In this document: piece by piece, positions 21,901 to 31,850 of the stretch | How positions within the stretch are numbered: position 1 is the first letter of the stretch | How the letters are laid out: every line of letters begins with the position of its first letter | DNA from: Emydura subglobosa | Taxonomy: Eukaryota > Chordata > Testudines > Chelidae | Direction: 5' to 3' | Assembly (NCBI GenBank): GCA_007922225.1 | Contig: ML679971.1 | Location: 1,697,521 to 1,761,520 of the forward strand | Length of the DNA: 64,000 bases | Notes under the pieces: model-generated | Told to the model about the DNA's origin: nothing | The model's database searches: none | Seen by the model: the letters and a program-made list of their open reading frames with translations, nothing else | Translations under genes and position numbers: made by a program

Positions 21901-22530
21901 GTGCTCAGTTCTACTCACCCCATCTTTAAAAAAGATATAATGGAATTGTAAAAGGTATGAGGAAGAGCAACAAAAATGATTAAGGGTATGGAACAACTTC
22001 CATATAAAGAGAGATTAATAAGACTGGGACTTTTTAGCTTGGAAAAGAGACGACTAAAAGGAGATATAATAGAGGTCTATAAAATCATGAATGGTGTGGA
22101 GAAAGTGAATAAGGAAGTGTTATTTATCATTTTACATAACACAAGAACCAGAGGTCACCCAATGGAAGTAGGTTTAAAACAAACAAAAGGAAGTACTTCT
22201 TCACAGTCAACCTCTGGAACTCAATGCCAGGGGATGTCATGAAAGCCAGAACTATAACAGGGTTCAAAAAGGAATTAGATAATTTTATGGAAGATAGGTC
22301 CATCCATGGCTTTAGCCAAAATGGTCAGGGATGCAACCCCATGCTCTGGATGTCCTAGTCTCTGACTGCCAGAAGCTGGGACTACATGACAGGGGATGGA
22401 TCACTCAATGATTGCCCTGTTCTGTTCATTTCCACTGAAGCAGCTGGCACTGGCATTTTCACAAGACAGGATACTGGGCTAGATGGACCATTGATCTGAC
22501 CCAGTGTGGCTATTCTTAGGTTCTTATGTG

Positions 22531-22951
22531 ATTCCTACTGAAGTCCACTGACATCAGTGGTTGACTCTGGTCCTTAGCTCTCTCTGCTTCTAATTATGTT
22601 TCCTTTGCCTGTCCTCCTCTCTCCCCAATCTTCATTCATACCACTGGGGCGATGGCTACAAGAGTCTCTCCCTCTACCTCTCCTGGCATCCTGACCAGTC
22701 TTCCTGTATCCCTCTGCGTCAACACCACATTTCCAACCGGATCTGGAAAAAAAACAAAAAAACTTCCTTGCCTGTATTTCTTCATCTCTCCTTGCTATTA
22801 TCCATTATTTAACTCTGTAATGGTTTACTTGCAATAATTCTGTAAAACATTATAGCATACGACGTATGTGAAAGAAACCTATTCAAAAGAAGAAAGTACT
22901 GAATTGTTCTTGTCTTAATGTACGCTGCCATTGTTTTATTTCCAGGGATAT
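22531..22951. other. Single-copy DNA, no gene recognised
   Basis: Begins with a scrap of the CATTGACTTCAATGG family (GATTCCTACTGAAGTCCACT at 22530). Otherwise plain sequence. Confidence 0.45.
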
Positions 22952-23190
22952 AAATGGTTCATAGATTCCAAGGTCGGAAGGGATCACTGTGATCATCTAG
23001 TCTGACCTCCTGCATAACACAGGCCATAGAACTTCTCCAATAGAATTCTGTTTGAACTAGAGCATATCTGTTTGAAAACACATCCAGTCTTATATCTGAT
23101 TGAAAAGTTGTCAATGGTGGAGAATGCACCACAACCCTTAGTAAATTGTTTCAATGATTAATTACCCTCTCTGTTAAATAATGTGCAAGA
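22952..23190 (-). mobile_element. CR1 LINE 3' end, antisense
   Basis: Starts with TTCATAGATTCCAAGGTCGG, then ATCATCTAGTCTGACCTCCT and ACACATCCAGTCTTATATCT, and ends near AATGATTAATTACCCTCTC. This is the reverse of a CR1 subfamily tail whose sense copies end at about 51955 and 30885. Confidence 0.8.
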
Positions 23191-23407
23191 CATTATAGAT
23201 AAAGTTGCATATGGCATAGTATTCTAGCTAAATGATATTATAGTAACTCTATTGGAAGGGTTAGTTTTTTGGACCATTTTTGTAGAATCTGGTAATATTT
23301 TTCTAAAACAGCATTCAGAAACTCAGCAGATGCAAGCAAGCAAAACAAAGCAATCAAAGCCAGTTAGGAGAAGAAATAGCCAAAGGTACCAACAGTGGAA
23401 GTTTTCA
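23191..23407. other. Single-copy DNA
   Basis: No gene or repeat recognised. Confidence 0.4.
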
Positions 23408-23505
23408 AAGGGCTAGATTCTGCCTCAGTTACCTTCACTGAGTAATACCTTTCTTCATAAATAGTCCCACTGAAATCACTGAGTAAGGTATTGCACAATG
23501 CAAAA
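23408..23505. repeat. Palindromic repeat fragment
   Basis: GGGCTAGATTCTGCCTCAGT followed by ACTGAGTAATACC and, inverted, GAGTAAGGTATTGCACAATG. Diverged member of the same broad class. Confidence 0.45.
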
Positions 23506-23589
23506 ATAAATTGTTGCCCAAAGGATGATGCCTTAAATGACCATATTAAACAATATTACAATCCAGTAGTTAATATATATTATTTTTAA

Positions 23590-23702
23590 GCTATTTAGCG
23601 CAGGGACCGCCTTTTTGTCCTGTGTTTGTACAGCACCTACCACACTGTGGTCCTGGTGCATGACTGGGCTCCTAGACACTGTGTTAATACAAATAATAAG
23701 CA
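23590..23702 (+). mobile_element. MIR-type SINE tail, well kept
   Basis: AGCGCAGGGACCGCCTTTTT, TGTTTGTACAGCACCTACCA, GGTCCTGGTGCATGACTGGG, CTCCTAGACACTG and AATACAAATAATAAG follow one another as in the sauropsid MIR tail. It is the plus-strand counterpart of 2796-2925. Confidence 0.75.
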
Positions 23703-23814
23703 ATAATATTTAGATAATAGTACAAGTATAGAAATTCATGGCAAAGGGACTTTAGTGGGAGCAGAGTTAAACCAGTACTAATTGCTTCTGAAAATCCCAT
23801 GCTAAAACCATTCT

Positions 23815-24115
23815 AAAACAGAGGCAGTTCAAACTTTTTCATAGCGTGGACCACACTTGAACTGAGAGATTGAATCCTGGACCCCACTCCTCACCCTTTC
23901 GCAATCTACCTCCCCCAGTTCATACTCACATGGCGTCGTTGTGGTAACCACTGCAATTGCTTACATAGAAGAGTAACGTTAGGAAAGTATGTTGTATTAT
24001 TTTAATTTCCTTTGGTGCCATTTAACCATGGAAATGAGGAGGGGGAGCCAGAGGTCTGTCAGCATCCAGCTCTTCACAGACCGCTAGCAAATGCTCCCTG
24101 GATCACAGTTTGGGG
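23815..24115. repeat. Interspersed repeat of uncertain class
   Basis: Has CAGTTCAAACTTTTTCATAG, GCGTGGACCACACTTGAAC, CAGACCGCTAGCAAATG and GATCACAGTTTGGGGATTTG. The wording 'GATCACAGTTTGGG' recalls the ends of an abundant sauropsid repeat; 25783-25865 has a related piece. Not classified. Confidence 0.4.
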
Positions 24116-24629
24116 ATTTGTTTTAAAGCTTTAGTTCTGTTTAAAAACGCTATTTTTTTAAAAAGGCAGAGGTGCATGCACAGGGTAGTGGGCGGGAAAG
24201 CCTGCTCCGTGACTACCCATGATGCAGCTGTGCTGGGATTGACCCTGAAGTCCTTCCTCACTCAAAACTCACCCATTCAGGGAGCTATTTTCTTCTCCCC
24301 TGTGTCTGACTGAAGTGTGCAATAATTGCAGGACAGGTGGCCTGTATGGCTAAACAGAGGTACTAAAGGCCCATTTTCCAGCAAGTGGAAACTCCAGAGG
24401 TCTGGTAAAGCCAGTGGAGCTGTGCCGATTCAGAGTTGTCACAACAGCAGTCTTCATGCATGCGAAAATCTCTTAAAAATGTAAAACCTAGTTGGAAAAA
24501 AAAGTCCAATTTTGTAAACAGGAAATTAACTCCTATAGAGATTTAAAGGCACAGTCCTATCAAGTTAATCTTTTCCATTGAACTTTAGGAGTTGTTAAAA
24601 CTCTAGGTGTTGCAAGAGGCAAGAGTTAA
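24116..24629. other. Single-copy DNA, no gene recognised
   Basis: No repeat or exon recognised. Confidence 0.4.
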
Positions 24630-24730
24630 AAGTCCTATCCTACAAGGTGCTGAGCTTCAACCCTGAGGGGCTGGGTGCTCTTGAATCCTGTTGAAATAGC
24701 TGGAAAATGAGCACTCAGTACCCCCAGAGA
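24630..24730. repeat. Palindromic repeat fragment (AAGGTGCTGAGC family)
   Basis: GTCCTATCCTACAAGGTGCT near 24632 and GAGCACTCAGTACC near 24710 are the inverted parts. A cleaner relative is at 26656-26742. Confidence 0.45.
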
Positions 24731-25416
24731 AAGAAGGAAGGCCCAGCATAATTAAGTCAATGGCAAATCGCCCCAATGCTCACGATTCACCTTACTGGAA
24801 GCAAGATCAGACCCCCACCTTTCCCTTGTCACAACTACAAACCTATGAATGGAACTGAAACATATTGAAAATGACAAATTAAAAGGACATTTAAAAACAT
24901 GTTTCAAGGCCTAAGAGAAAAGAGAAAAATCTACTCCAGAGCTCAGAAGAGCCTCAACAGCAGTGCAAACGGCCCTGGACAAAAATGGCACCTCATTAAA
25001 TGTGCTGCTTTTTCAGCAAAGACAAAAAAGTCCACACGTTCCGATGCACGTTTCTTCACAGTTGGCTTGATTTTTTCATTTGCCTCACTGTTGACGTCAG
25101 ACAGTCTACACAAACATGCAGAAGGAAGAAGATGCTGGAAATCTTATAATTGACAAAACTTAGCCATAAAACTTGACCCAGTTTAAATCAAAACAGTAAA
25201 CTGATCAACACATGTGCCATAGTCAGCCATTATTCCACTCTAGATTCCCTCTTTGTCCACTGGAAATCTACTGTATACTCGGCTGTCATCTGCTTTCATT
25301 CAGTCTTTTGGCCGATAGATGTATTCTTTGGGATACCATTACATTTTGGGGCCTATCGACGTGTTATTCACGCGCTTACTTGCATCCAGATACATAAGGA
25401 AAGATATTCTGGTGCC
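24731..25416. other. Single-copy DNA, no gene recognised
   Basis: An 84-codon frame at 24899-25153 is Lys/Ser-rich with no known domain. Nothing else of note. Confidence 0.4.
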
Positions 25417-25540
25417 TGGACCCAGTCCTGCAACCACTTACACACATGCTTAACTTTAAGCACGTGAATAGTCTCACTGGAATTAATTTGTCTACTCATG
25501 TACTTAAAGCTAATTTTGCGAGTATGTGCTTGGAGGATTG
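25417..25540. repeat. Palindromic repeat (ATGCTTAACTTTA family)
   Basis: GACCCAGTCCTGCAACCACT and CACACATGCTTAACTTTAAG on the left; GTACTTAAAGCTAATTTTGC and GTGCTTGGAGGATTGGGG on the right. Same family as 5745-5972. Confidence 0.65.
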
Positions 25541-25782
25541 GGGGGGGCTCGTGCCAATCTACCTCCATCAATTAATTCACACATACAAACCATTGCCGGC
25601 TAGGACGTTTCCTTTCATATTTATTCTGATGACCTACTGCTCACTGTATAGTAAATATGTTAATGGCTTGTTTATTCTTCCATTGAAAACAAGTGCGAAC
25701 CTCCCCCCGTTCACAGTTGGGGCAGGACTGAATCCCATCATGCTAACTCTTGGTGAGGTGGCAGGAGGCATTGTATCCATAT
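25541..25782. other. Single-copy DNA
   Basis: No recognised content. Confidence 0.4.
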
Positions 25783-25865
25783 AGCAGTGATTCTGAAACT
25801 GTGGTCTGCTGAGTGGACATGATGCTCGGAAACCTCTGGGTCTCCAGCTGCTAACTGCATCAGAG
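25783..25865. repeat. Repeat fragment related to 23815-24115
   Basis: AGCAGTGATTCTGAAACTGT, GGTCTGCTGAGTGGACATGA and AACCTCTGGGTCTCCAG match the style of an abundant 'AGTGATTCTCAAACTGTGGTC' repeat end. Confidence 0.45.
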
Positions 25866-25932
25866 GAACACTGAAATGACACTAAATACTTTCCTTAATA
25901 TTATGTTTCCATGTACGCAGTTGCCATGGGAA

Positions 25933-26022
25933 TGCGGGGTCAGATCTTCAATGGGAGTAAATCAGCACAGTTCCACTGAAGTCAGAGGAGCTATGCCAAT
26001 TACACCAGATAAAGATCATGTT
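25933..26022. repeat. Palindromic interspersed repeat
   Basis: GGGGTCAGATCTTCAATGGG, GTAAATCAGCACAGTTCCAC, TGAAGTCAGAGGAGCTATGC and AATTACACCAGATAAAGATC form the two arms and core of the GGCCAGATCCTCAGC family. Confidence 0.65.
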
Positions 26023-26655
26023 CATAATCTGCTCAGGCATGGGCTGGGAGATGACCTGTAAGGTGGCCAGTGGGCAGCACCCTCAGACGACATGGATAAG
26101 AGTGGGGTGTAAGGACCAGAATAGAATTCTTGGGAGACGCCTACAAGACATCTAAGAGCAAATCCATTTTTGTATCTCGACCTTTACAATGAGAAAAGGT
26201 GGAAACTCTGCATTTTGATGTATGTCCTGTAACTCTGCTGGTAAATACTTTTCCTAGCTGGTAGCCTAGGAAACTTTCTAATGATCTGGAGGAACTGAAG
26301 CTTTAAGTAGAGACAGCACACTGGGATGTTGATCGGATTAATAATCTGCAACATGCGAGCCAGAGCCCTTCGAGTGCAGACAGTATAACTAGTGGCATAT
26401 ACCAGTGGAACAATATGTGCCTCTGCATAAACACGCCATCCACTTTATTGCCATGAGGCAATTGCCTGCACATTGAAAACAGGAAAGTCTATGCCATGCC
26501 AATTACCATTTAAAACTGAAGATGCTAAGATTGTGATACACAGTTAAATCCGAGCAGCATTTTATATGCATTCAAGTTTCGGGTGCAAAATCCTTCTAAA
26601 GTTATTATATTAGAATATTTCTTGGTGATCATGTTGTGAAGATTTGTGCTGACAA
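26023..26655. other. Single-copy DNA, no gene recognised
   Basis: Ordinary sequence without a known repeat or exon. Confidence 0.45.
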
Positions 26656-26742
26656 AGGGACTGATCCTGCAAGGTGCATAGCACCCTCAGTTCCAATTGA
26701 CTTCAAAAGGTGCTTAGCACTTGCCAGGATTGGGCACAGAAT
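26656..26742. repeat. Palindromic repeat (AAGGTGCTTAGCACC family)
   Basis: GGGACTGATCCTGCAAGGTG and CATAGCACCCTCAGTTCC on the left, AAGGTGCTTAGCACTTGCCA and GGATTGGGC on the right, around AATTGACTTCAAAAGG. Confidence 0.7.
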
Positions 26743-26749
26743 AAACCAA

Positions 26750-26858
26750 ATTCATCCCTGGTGTAAACATAATTTGGCTGCATCTTCAGCTGGTGTGAAT
26801 CAGTGTGTGTTTCAATGGAACTGCAGCGGTTTACACTAACTGAGGTTCTGGCCCATTG
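26750..26858. repeat. Palindromic interspersed repeat
   Basis: TTCATCCCTGGTGTAAAC, CAGCTGGTGTGAATCAGTGT, TTTCAATGGAACTGCAGCGG and CTAACTGAGGTTCTGGCCC: a slightly rearranged copy of the GGCCAGATCCTCAGC family. A short (GAT)n run follows at 26859-26870. Confidence 0.6.
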
Positions 26859-26999
26859 ATGATGATGATGGAATTATTTCCGTGATGAATTTGGTCCAGT
26901 TTGTTTCTGTAGGCACTGGTATTTAAAAAGGACACAAACAAAATGAAAACAAAAAACTGAGGACAATTAACTAAGTAACCTTTTGCACATTCTTAGACA

Positions 27000-27255
27000 T
27001 TGTTATTGTTTAATTTTAATTACCGATGTCTCCATTATTTGTGTTTCCCACTGATTGGAATATTTAAGAGCACTGCCATTATCCTTTTAAAATGAAATCC
27101 ATAGCCAAAGCAAAAGCCGCTCAGCCCTAAGCCTTTTCCCATTAGCCATAATAAACAGTAGTTAATCTTTAGCAACACTGAAGGACGTTCTAGTTTGCAG
27201 ACTGTCAAATCCATTAAATATGTTTTCAAGGGAGAAAAAAAAAAAAAGATGATCG
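27000..27255. other. Candidate conserved noncoding element
   Basis: Single-copy block with TTTAATTTTAATTACCGATG (27009), CCCATTAGCCATAATAAACA (27138) and AATCCATTAAATATGTTTTC (27210). The homeobox-like density and lack of repeats give it the look of a developmental enhancer. Minus frames here lack any domain. Inference. Confidence 0.35.
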
Positions 27256-27939
27256 TATTAAACACAATGCATCTCCTCCTAGTGGTAGCACAAGGGAAAT
27301 CACAAATTCACTGAATTGTACCACTGTGACAGAATGTCATTTCAATTGCCTTATTAACCATATGAAAAAATATATCACAACAGTGAGAAAACTTCTCAGT
27401 TATCTATATCTTATGCCTTAGGCTATTGTCATGAGCCAGTGGCATACTAAGAAGAGAGTACTAATTCAGTTGTCAGCTGCCTTGCCTATTAAACGGGGTG
27501 GGAACTACCAGCAACAAAATTGAGACAAGTAATAAGAGAAAGGTCTGACTATCCTTGTCCACTTGTATTCCTGAATTAAACAAACAAAACTGTTTGCACT
27601 GTTTTCCCCATCACTTAGCATTGTACCAATATGAGTGTGTCATCTGTAACTGAGTATTTACTGTGTTCTGAATGCAATATCTATTGCACTTTAAAAGCTT
27701 AAATCCTGGAATATTATTTTCCAAGTTCATGACCTGCATTGTAAACAATAAGAGGATCTGCTAATGCAAAACATGTTCAAGGTCTGGAAAGAGCAGACTT
27801 ATATAACTAGTCAAGGATAGAAAGAAGCAAGTGGTTTATCTAAACCTAGCCTGTATTATTCTGATTAATGGTACATTGACTTTTCATAACTGAACTGACT
27901 TCTGAAATATGCTCTGCACCAATCCATGTACTCTTTAAG
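27256..27939. other. Single-copy DNA, no gene recognised
   Basis: AT-rich and unremarkable. Confidence 0.45.
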
Positions 27940-28075
27940 AAAAATACCACAAGCCTGATTCTCCATTATTTTGCATAGCCATTTACATGAGTGCAAAGAG
28001 GTATAAAAAACACCTCATGTCTAGTGTAACCTGCAAACTCTTTTTATACTGATACAATGCAACAAAGCTCCAGGA
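27940..28075. repeat. Palindromic repeat, decayed
   Basis: AGCCTGATTCTCCATTATTT, GCATAGCCATTTACATGAGT, GCAAAGAGGTATAAAA and the inverted ACTCTTTTTATACTGATAC indicate one more member of the class. Confidence 0.45.
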
Positions 28076-28329
28076 TCAACTCAAGTATTTAGTCCAAGAA
28101 TATGCATGGCACAATCCACAACTAATATATATGGACAGGTCGCAGTATAATCCCTACTTTCCTTAAATAAAAATGTATTGCGGTGGCTGAATAGAGCAAC
28201 CAGAAAAAAGCCTGTTGGAATTTCTTGCTGGAAAGGATCTGCATGAAAAAAACTTGCCAAAATCACCAAGAGTAAAAGCCACTGTGACTGGGCTTAAACA
28301 GAAGGGTGGTTTTGTGGGGAAGACACTGT

Positions 28330-28390
28330 TAAGAAGAGCTGGTTTCATTTCCTGCCCCAGGCTTCCTGTATGACCTTTGGCTAGTCACTT
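28330..28390 (+). mobile_element. MIR-type SINE, left half of an interrupted copy
   Basis: GGTTTCATTTCCTGCCCCAG, GCTTCCTGTATGACCTTTGG and CTAGTCACTTAA end abruptly at a MITE. The core continues at 28648. Confidence 0.7.
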
Positions 28391-28647
28391 AAGGTATCTC
28401 TACAGTACAAACATCACAGTTGCAGCAGTGCAGCTATGCCACTGTAGCCCTGTAGTGTAGACAGACTACAGTGACATAAGGGGTTTTTCCAGCATTGTAG
28501 TAAATCCACCTCCTCAGCTAAGTTGATAGAGGAAATCTTCTATCAACCTAGGTGCCTCTACAGTGGGGGTTAGGTCGATCTAACTACATCACACAGGGTG
28601 TGAATTTTTTCACAGCCCTGAGCTATGTAGCTAGGTGTAGGTCAGGC
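28391..28647. mobile_element. MITE inserted in a MIR
   Basis: About 257 bp between the two MIR halves. Left end GGTATCTCTACAGTACAAAC; right end inverted in CTAGGTGTAGGTCAGGC. It contains GTAGTGTAGACAGACTACAG and GGTCGATCTAACTACATCAC, words shared with other 'TCTACACT' MITEs. The exact target duplication is unclear. Confidence 0.65.
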
Positions 28648-28835
28648 TTTCATCTCTCTGGGCCTCAGCTTCCCAGCTGTAAAATGGTGATGATATTTCT
28701 TTTCCCCCACTCTTTGTCTTGTCTGTTTATATCGTATGTCTTTAAGGAAAGAACTGTCTCTTATTTACATGAATGTACAGTGCCTAGCACAATTGTTAGA
28801 CTCTGTGTATTACTGTAGCATTACTCCTATTGATA
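28648..28835 (+). mobile_element. MIR-type SINE, right half of the interrupted copy
   Basis: Resumes with TTCATCTCTCTGGGCCTCAG, CTTCCCAGCTGTAAAATGG, and goes on into the long tail with AGGAAAGAACTGTCTCTTAT and ACAGTGCCTAGCACAATTG. Confidence 0.75.
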
Positions 28836-29240
28836 AGAGCTGTTTGGAAACTTGGTAAGTATAGACTGGTGTTGCTGAGGTGAGGTTAATTAGTACTTCC
28901 AGCTTTCAGAAGGTCAAGCCTGATGGTTTTGTCGTGGTAATGGTCTTATCACCGACGGGCCTCATACTGAGTATAATAAGCCTGAAAATAAGTTTAAAGC
29001 TTCGTATGGAGGAACGTCATTGAATACTATTTTTTTGTGGTCATAAAAAGAAATCAACACTCGAGTAAATATATTGATCTAATTCCTTCCAGAAGACTGG
29101 TACTAGGTAATGCAGAGTCGAAAGGGTATCAGTTACTTTGTAACAAGCCGGTAACACTTTGTAATTAGATCTTTCATGTCGGGCGGTGGAGGAGAAAGAG
29201 ACCCACATTTCTACAAAATCATTAGTACTTGTGGCAGCCT
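28836..29240. other. Single-copy DNA, no gene recognised
   Basis: No repeat or coding frame recognised. Confidence 0.4.
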
Positions 29241-29242
29241 GG

Positions 29243-29335
29243 GGCCAGATTCCCAGCGGGTGAAAGTTGGATGCAGTGCCATTGAAGTCAATGGAGCTAT
29301 CCTGGTTTACACCGGCAGGGATCTGGCCCTCTGTC
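29243..29335. repeat. Palindromic repeat, well kept
   Basis: GGGCCAGATTCCCAGCGGGT and CGGCAGGGATCTGGCCC are the inverted ends; CCATTGAAGTCAATGGAGC is the centre (29280-29298). Among the best copies of the GGCCAGATCC family. Confidence 0.8.
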
Positions 29336-29552
29336 CAAACACCAGAATTCAGAGCAATTGTGAGTAGCTGGCTGGTGAGACCCTACTTGGTCAGACTATT
29401 GCACATTTCCAAAGGAGACTTGGATGAAGAAGGAGATACGTGAATAGGTGACCAAGGCTGAGCAGAGGAAGAGCAACACGGAGAGTAATGTGGGCATGTG
29501 GAGAAGCCCTGCCTGTGGACAAGCAGGGAAAATAGAGTTCATGTCTATTCTG
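29336..29552. other. Single-copy DNA, possibly with CR1 scraps
   Basis: Phrases such as GAGACCCTACTTGGTCAGAC hint at a LINE piece but are not sufficient for a call. Confidence 0.3.
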
Positions 29553-29820
29553 CAGTAAATTACACATCTGGTCCAAGTCAGCTAACTTGGGCTCACGGGG
29601 CTCACACTGTGGAACTATAAAATTTCAGTGCGAAGTTCAGATTCGAGCTAGATAGAGCCTGAGCTCTGAGGAACCCGGGGGAGTGGGAGGGTCCCAGAGC
29701 CTGGGCTCCAGCCCAAGCCCAAAGATCTACACTGTAGTTTTACAGCCCTGCAGCCCAAGCCTGAGTCAGCTGGCCCGGGCCAGCTGCAGGGATTTAATTG
29801 CAGAGTAGATGTACCTGAAG
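29553..29820. mobile_element. MITE of the 'AATTGCAGAGTAGATGTACC' family
   Basis: Contains GGGTCCCAGAGCCTGGGCTC, CAGCCCAAGCCC, ATCTACACTGTAGTTTTACA, GCCCTGCAGCCCAAGCC and GGCCCGGGCCAGCTGCAGG, ending AATTGCAGAGTAGATGTACC. The left end (TTACACATCTGGTCCAAGTC) is decayed. Noncoding, GC-rich within AT-rich flanks. Confidence 0.65.
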
Positions 29821-30509
29821 AGAGCCTGGAGCAAAGGAACAGGGAAAGTAACAAATACGGAAGTCTGGCAAAGACATAAACGAAAGATCAAAGAGAGAAT
29901 AAGGGTTCTAGTGGGAAAACAGACTTACTTTTTTTGTCTAGCTTGCAGGTCAACAAAGCTAAGAGACATACCATTCTGGTAAATAACTCTGCCTCCAGAC
30001 TAATTAAACTCAATTAAATAAGGAATGCTGGTGAGAATGTTAGTTTGAAACAATATGTCAACTTTACTGCTTCCCAGACACTTCCAACCAATAGACCCAC
30101 AGCAATATGGATTCCATTTTTTTTCCCAGTATATGCACTAGTAGATCAGTAACCCTTTAGTGAGTAGGCTAAAATATAACACTCTGCAAAAAGCATAACG
30201 AACTGACCTGAATAAAAGAAACTAGTCAGTTGAGGGTATCATGTCAACCAACAGGCAAGGTTTTATCAATCAATTCCCAGGAGCAGAACAGTTGAGATGA
30301 GGCATAGAGAATTAGGATCTTCCAGAAACAAACTGAAACCAGAGCAATGTCATGAACCATGAGCAAAGCAATTCCATATAGCAAAATAACCCAAAGGTTT
30401 ATTAAAACACCCAAACACCAGTATAGAACAGTTATCCATGCAACTCCATGCCAGAAAGCAAAGCTGAAAAACACGATAAACTATCTGAAGTGATAACTTA
30501 TCATAAATA
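29821..30509. other. Single-copy DNA, no gene recognised
   Basis: A 76-codon minus frame (30244-30474) is hydrophobic but has no known domain. Confidence 0.4.
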
Positions 30510-30885
30510 AAATTGAATGGTTCCTTGATTACAGTGTATAAGTACCTTCATAGGGATAATAAACAAGGGGTTTTTAATCTAGCAGAGAAGACATAACAAG
30601 AATCAATGACTGAAAACTGACACCAGACAAATTAATATAAGAAATAAGGCATACATTTTTAATAGTGAAGGAACAAACTCCAAAAAGAAGTGATGGAGTC
30701 TCCACCTCTTGAGTTCTTCTAATTAAGAGTGGATGCCATTCTGGAAGATATACATTAGTCTAACACAAGTTATTGGGTTCAATATAGGGGTAGCTGGGTA
30801 AAATTTAATGGCCTTTGATATACAGGAGGTCAGACTAGATGATATACTTGTCCTTTTTGGTCTTAAACTCAATGAATCTATGAAG
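30510..30885 (+). mobile_element. CR1 LINE 3' end
   Basis: Shows AGTACCTTCATAGGGATAAT, TTTTTAATCTAGCAGAGAAG, AGACAAATTAATATAAGAAA, TTTTTAATAGTGAAGG, ACAGGAGGTCAGACTAGATG and the end AATGAATCTATGAAG. This is the same subfamily as 51596-51955. Confidence 0.8.
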
Positions 30886-30889
30886 TACA

Positions 30890-31038
30890 GTGGGAAATGT
30901 AAGTGATTACTTAGATTATGAGCTTTTTGGGACAGGGACTATCTTTTACTATATATCTGTAGCTATACCTAGCGCAATGTGCCCCATCCAGTTTAGATCC
31001 TTTAGGTCCTACTGTCATACAAATAATAATAACATTCC
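30890..31038 (+). mobile_element. MIR-type SINE tail
   Basis: TTAGATTATGAGCTTTTTGG, GACAGGGACTATCTTTTACT, ATACCTAGCGCAATGTGCCC and ATACAAATAATAATAAC are the usual tail in order. It lies between two CR1 fragments. Confidence 0.7.
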
Positions 31039-31737
31039 ACACAATGGGAAATTAACTGTGTAGGGACTAGTACTGTTGGAAAGGATCTGAGGGTTATAGT
31101 CAATCACAAATTGAATATGAGTCAACAATGTGATATAGTTCAAAAAAGGCTAATATCATTCTGGGGTATATTAACAGGAGGGTTGTATGTAAGACACGGG
31201 AGGTAGTATGTAAGACACAGTCACTACTTGGCAATGGTGAGGCCTCAGCTGGAGTACTGAATCATACTTTACAAAGAATATGGACAAACTGAAGAGAGTC
31301 CAGAGGAGAGCAACAAAAATGATATAAAGTTTAGAAAACCTGACCTATGAGGAATGGTTAAAAAAAGTGGGTCTTCAGTAAAAAAGACCTATGGGAACCT
31401 GATAAGTCTTCAAAAATGTTAAGGGCTGCTATAAAAAGGACAGTGATCCATTGTTCTCCATCTCACTGAAGGTAGGACAAGAAGTAATCAGCTTCATCTT
31501 TGGCAAGGAAGATTTAAGTTAGATATCAGGAAAAACTTTCTAATTCTAAGGGTATTTAAGCTCTGGAATAGCCTTCCAAGGGAAGCTGTGGAATCCTCAC
31601 CACTGGAGGTTTTTAAGAACAGGTTGGACAAACACTTGTCAGGGATGGTCTCTGTTCACTTGGTCTTGCTTCAGCGCAGGGGACTGGACTGGAGGTCCCT
31701 TCTAGCCCTCTCTTTCTTTGATTGTATGATTGTATAA
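31039..31737 (+). mobile_element. CR1 LINE 3' end, about 0.7 kb
   Basis: Phrases from the end of ORF2 and the 3' UTR are clear: ATTGAATATGAGTCAACAAT, GGTGAGGCCTCAGCTGGAGT, GAGAGTCCAGAGGAGAGCAA, AGAAAACCTGACCTATGAGG, TTTAAGAACAGGTTGGACAA, ACACTTGTCAGGGATGGTCT, and the tail CTTTGATTGTATGATTGTAT. It differs in subfamily from 30510-30885. Confidence 0.85.
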
Positions 31738-31744
31738 CTAAATT

Positions 31745-31850
31745 AAGTCATAGAAAGACTGTGATTTACCTCAGGTGTGTGGCAGAGGCAGGAACAGATT
31801 CCATGTATGTCCCTGCCTTAACCACAAGACTGACTACCCATCAGAACAGA
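31745..31850 (-). mobile_element. MIR-type SINE fragment
   Basis: Plus-strand ACTGTGATTTACCTCAGGTG, TGTGGCAGAGGCAGGAACAG and GCCTTAACCACAAGACTGAC match a reversed MIR core and head. Confidence 0.5.

Larger units (their letters stand above)
18978..22530 (+). mobile_element. CR1 LINE, nearly full length, inactive
   Basis: About 3.55 kb, all plus strand. Parts in order: remains of ORF1 (18978 to about 19320), a link region, endonuclease (about 19642-20260), reverse transcriptase (about 20900-21900), and a 3' end with CTAGATGGACCATTGATCTG and a TTCTTATG end at 22530. Most genomic CR1 copies keep only the last few hundred bases, so this is an unusually long one. Many stops and frameshifts make it nonfunctional. 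The 5' end is approximate and the copy still lacks the start of the element. Confidence 0.85.
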
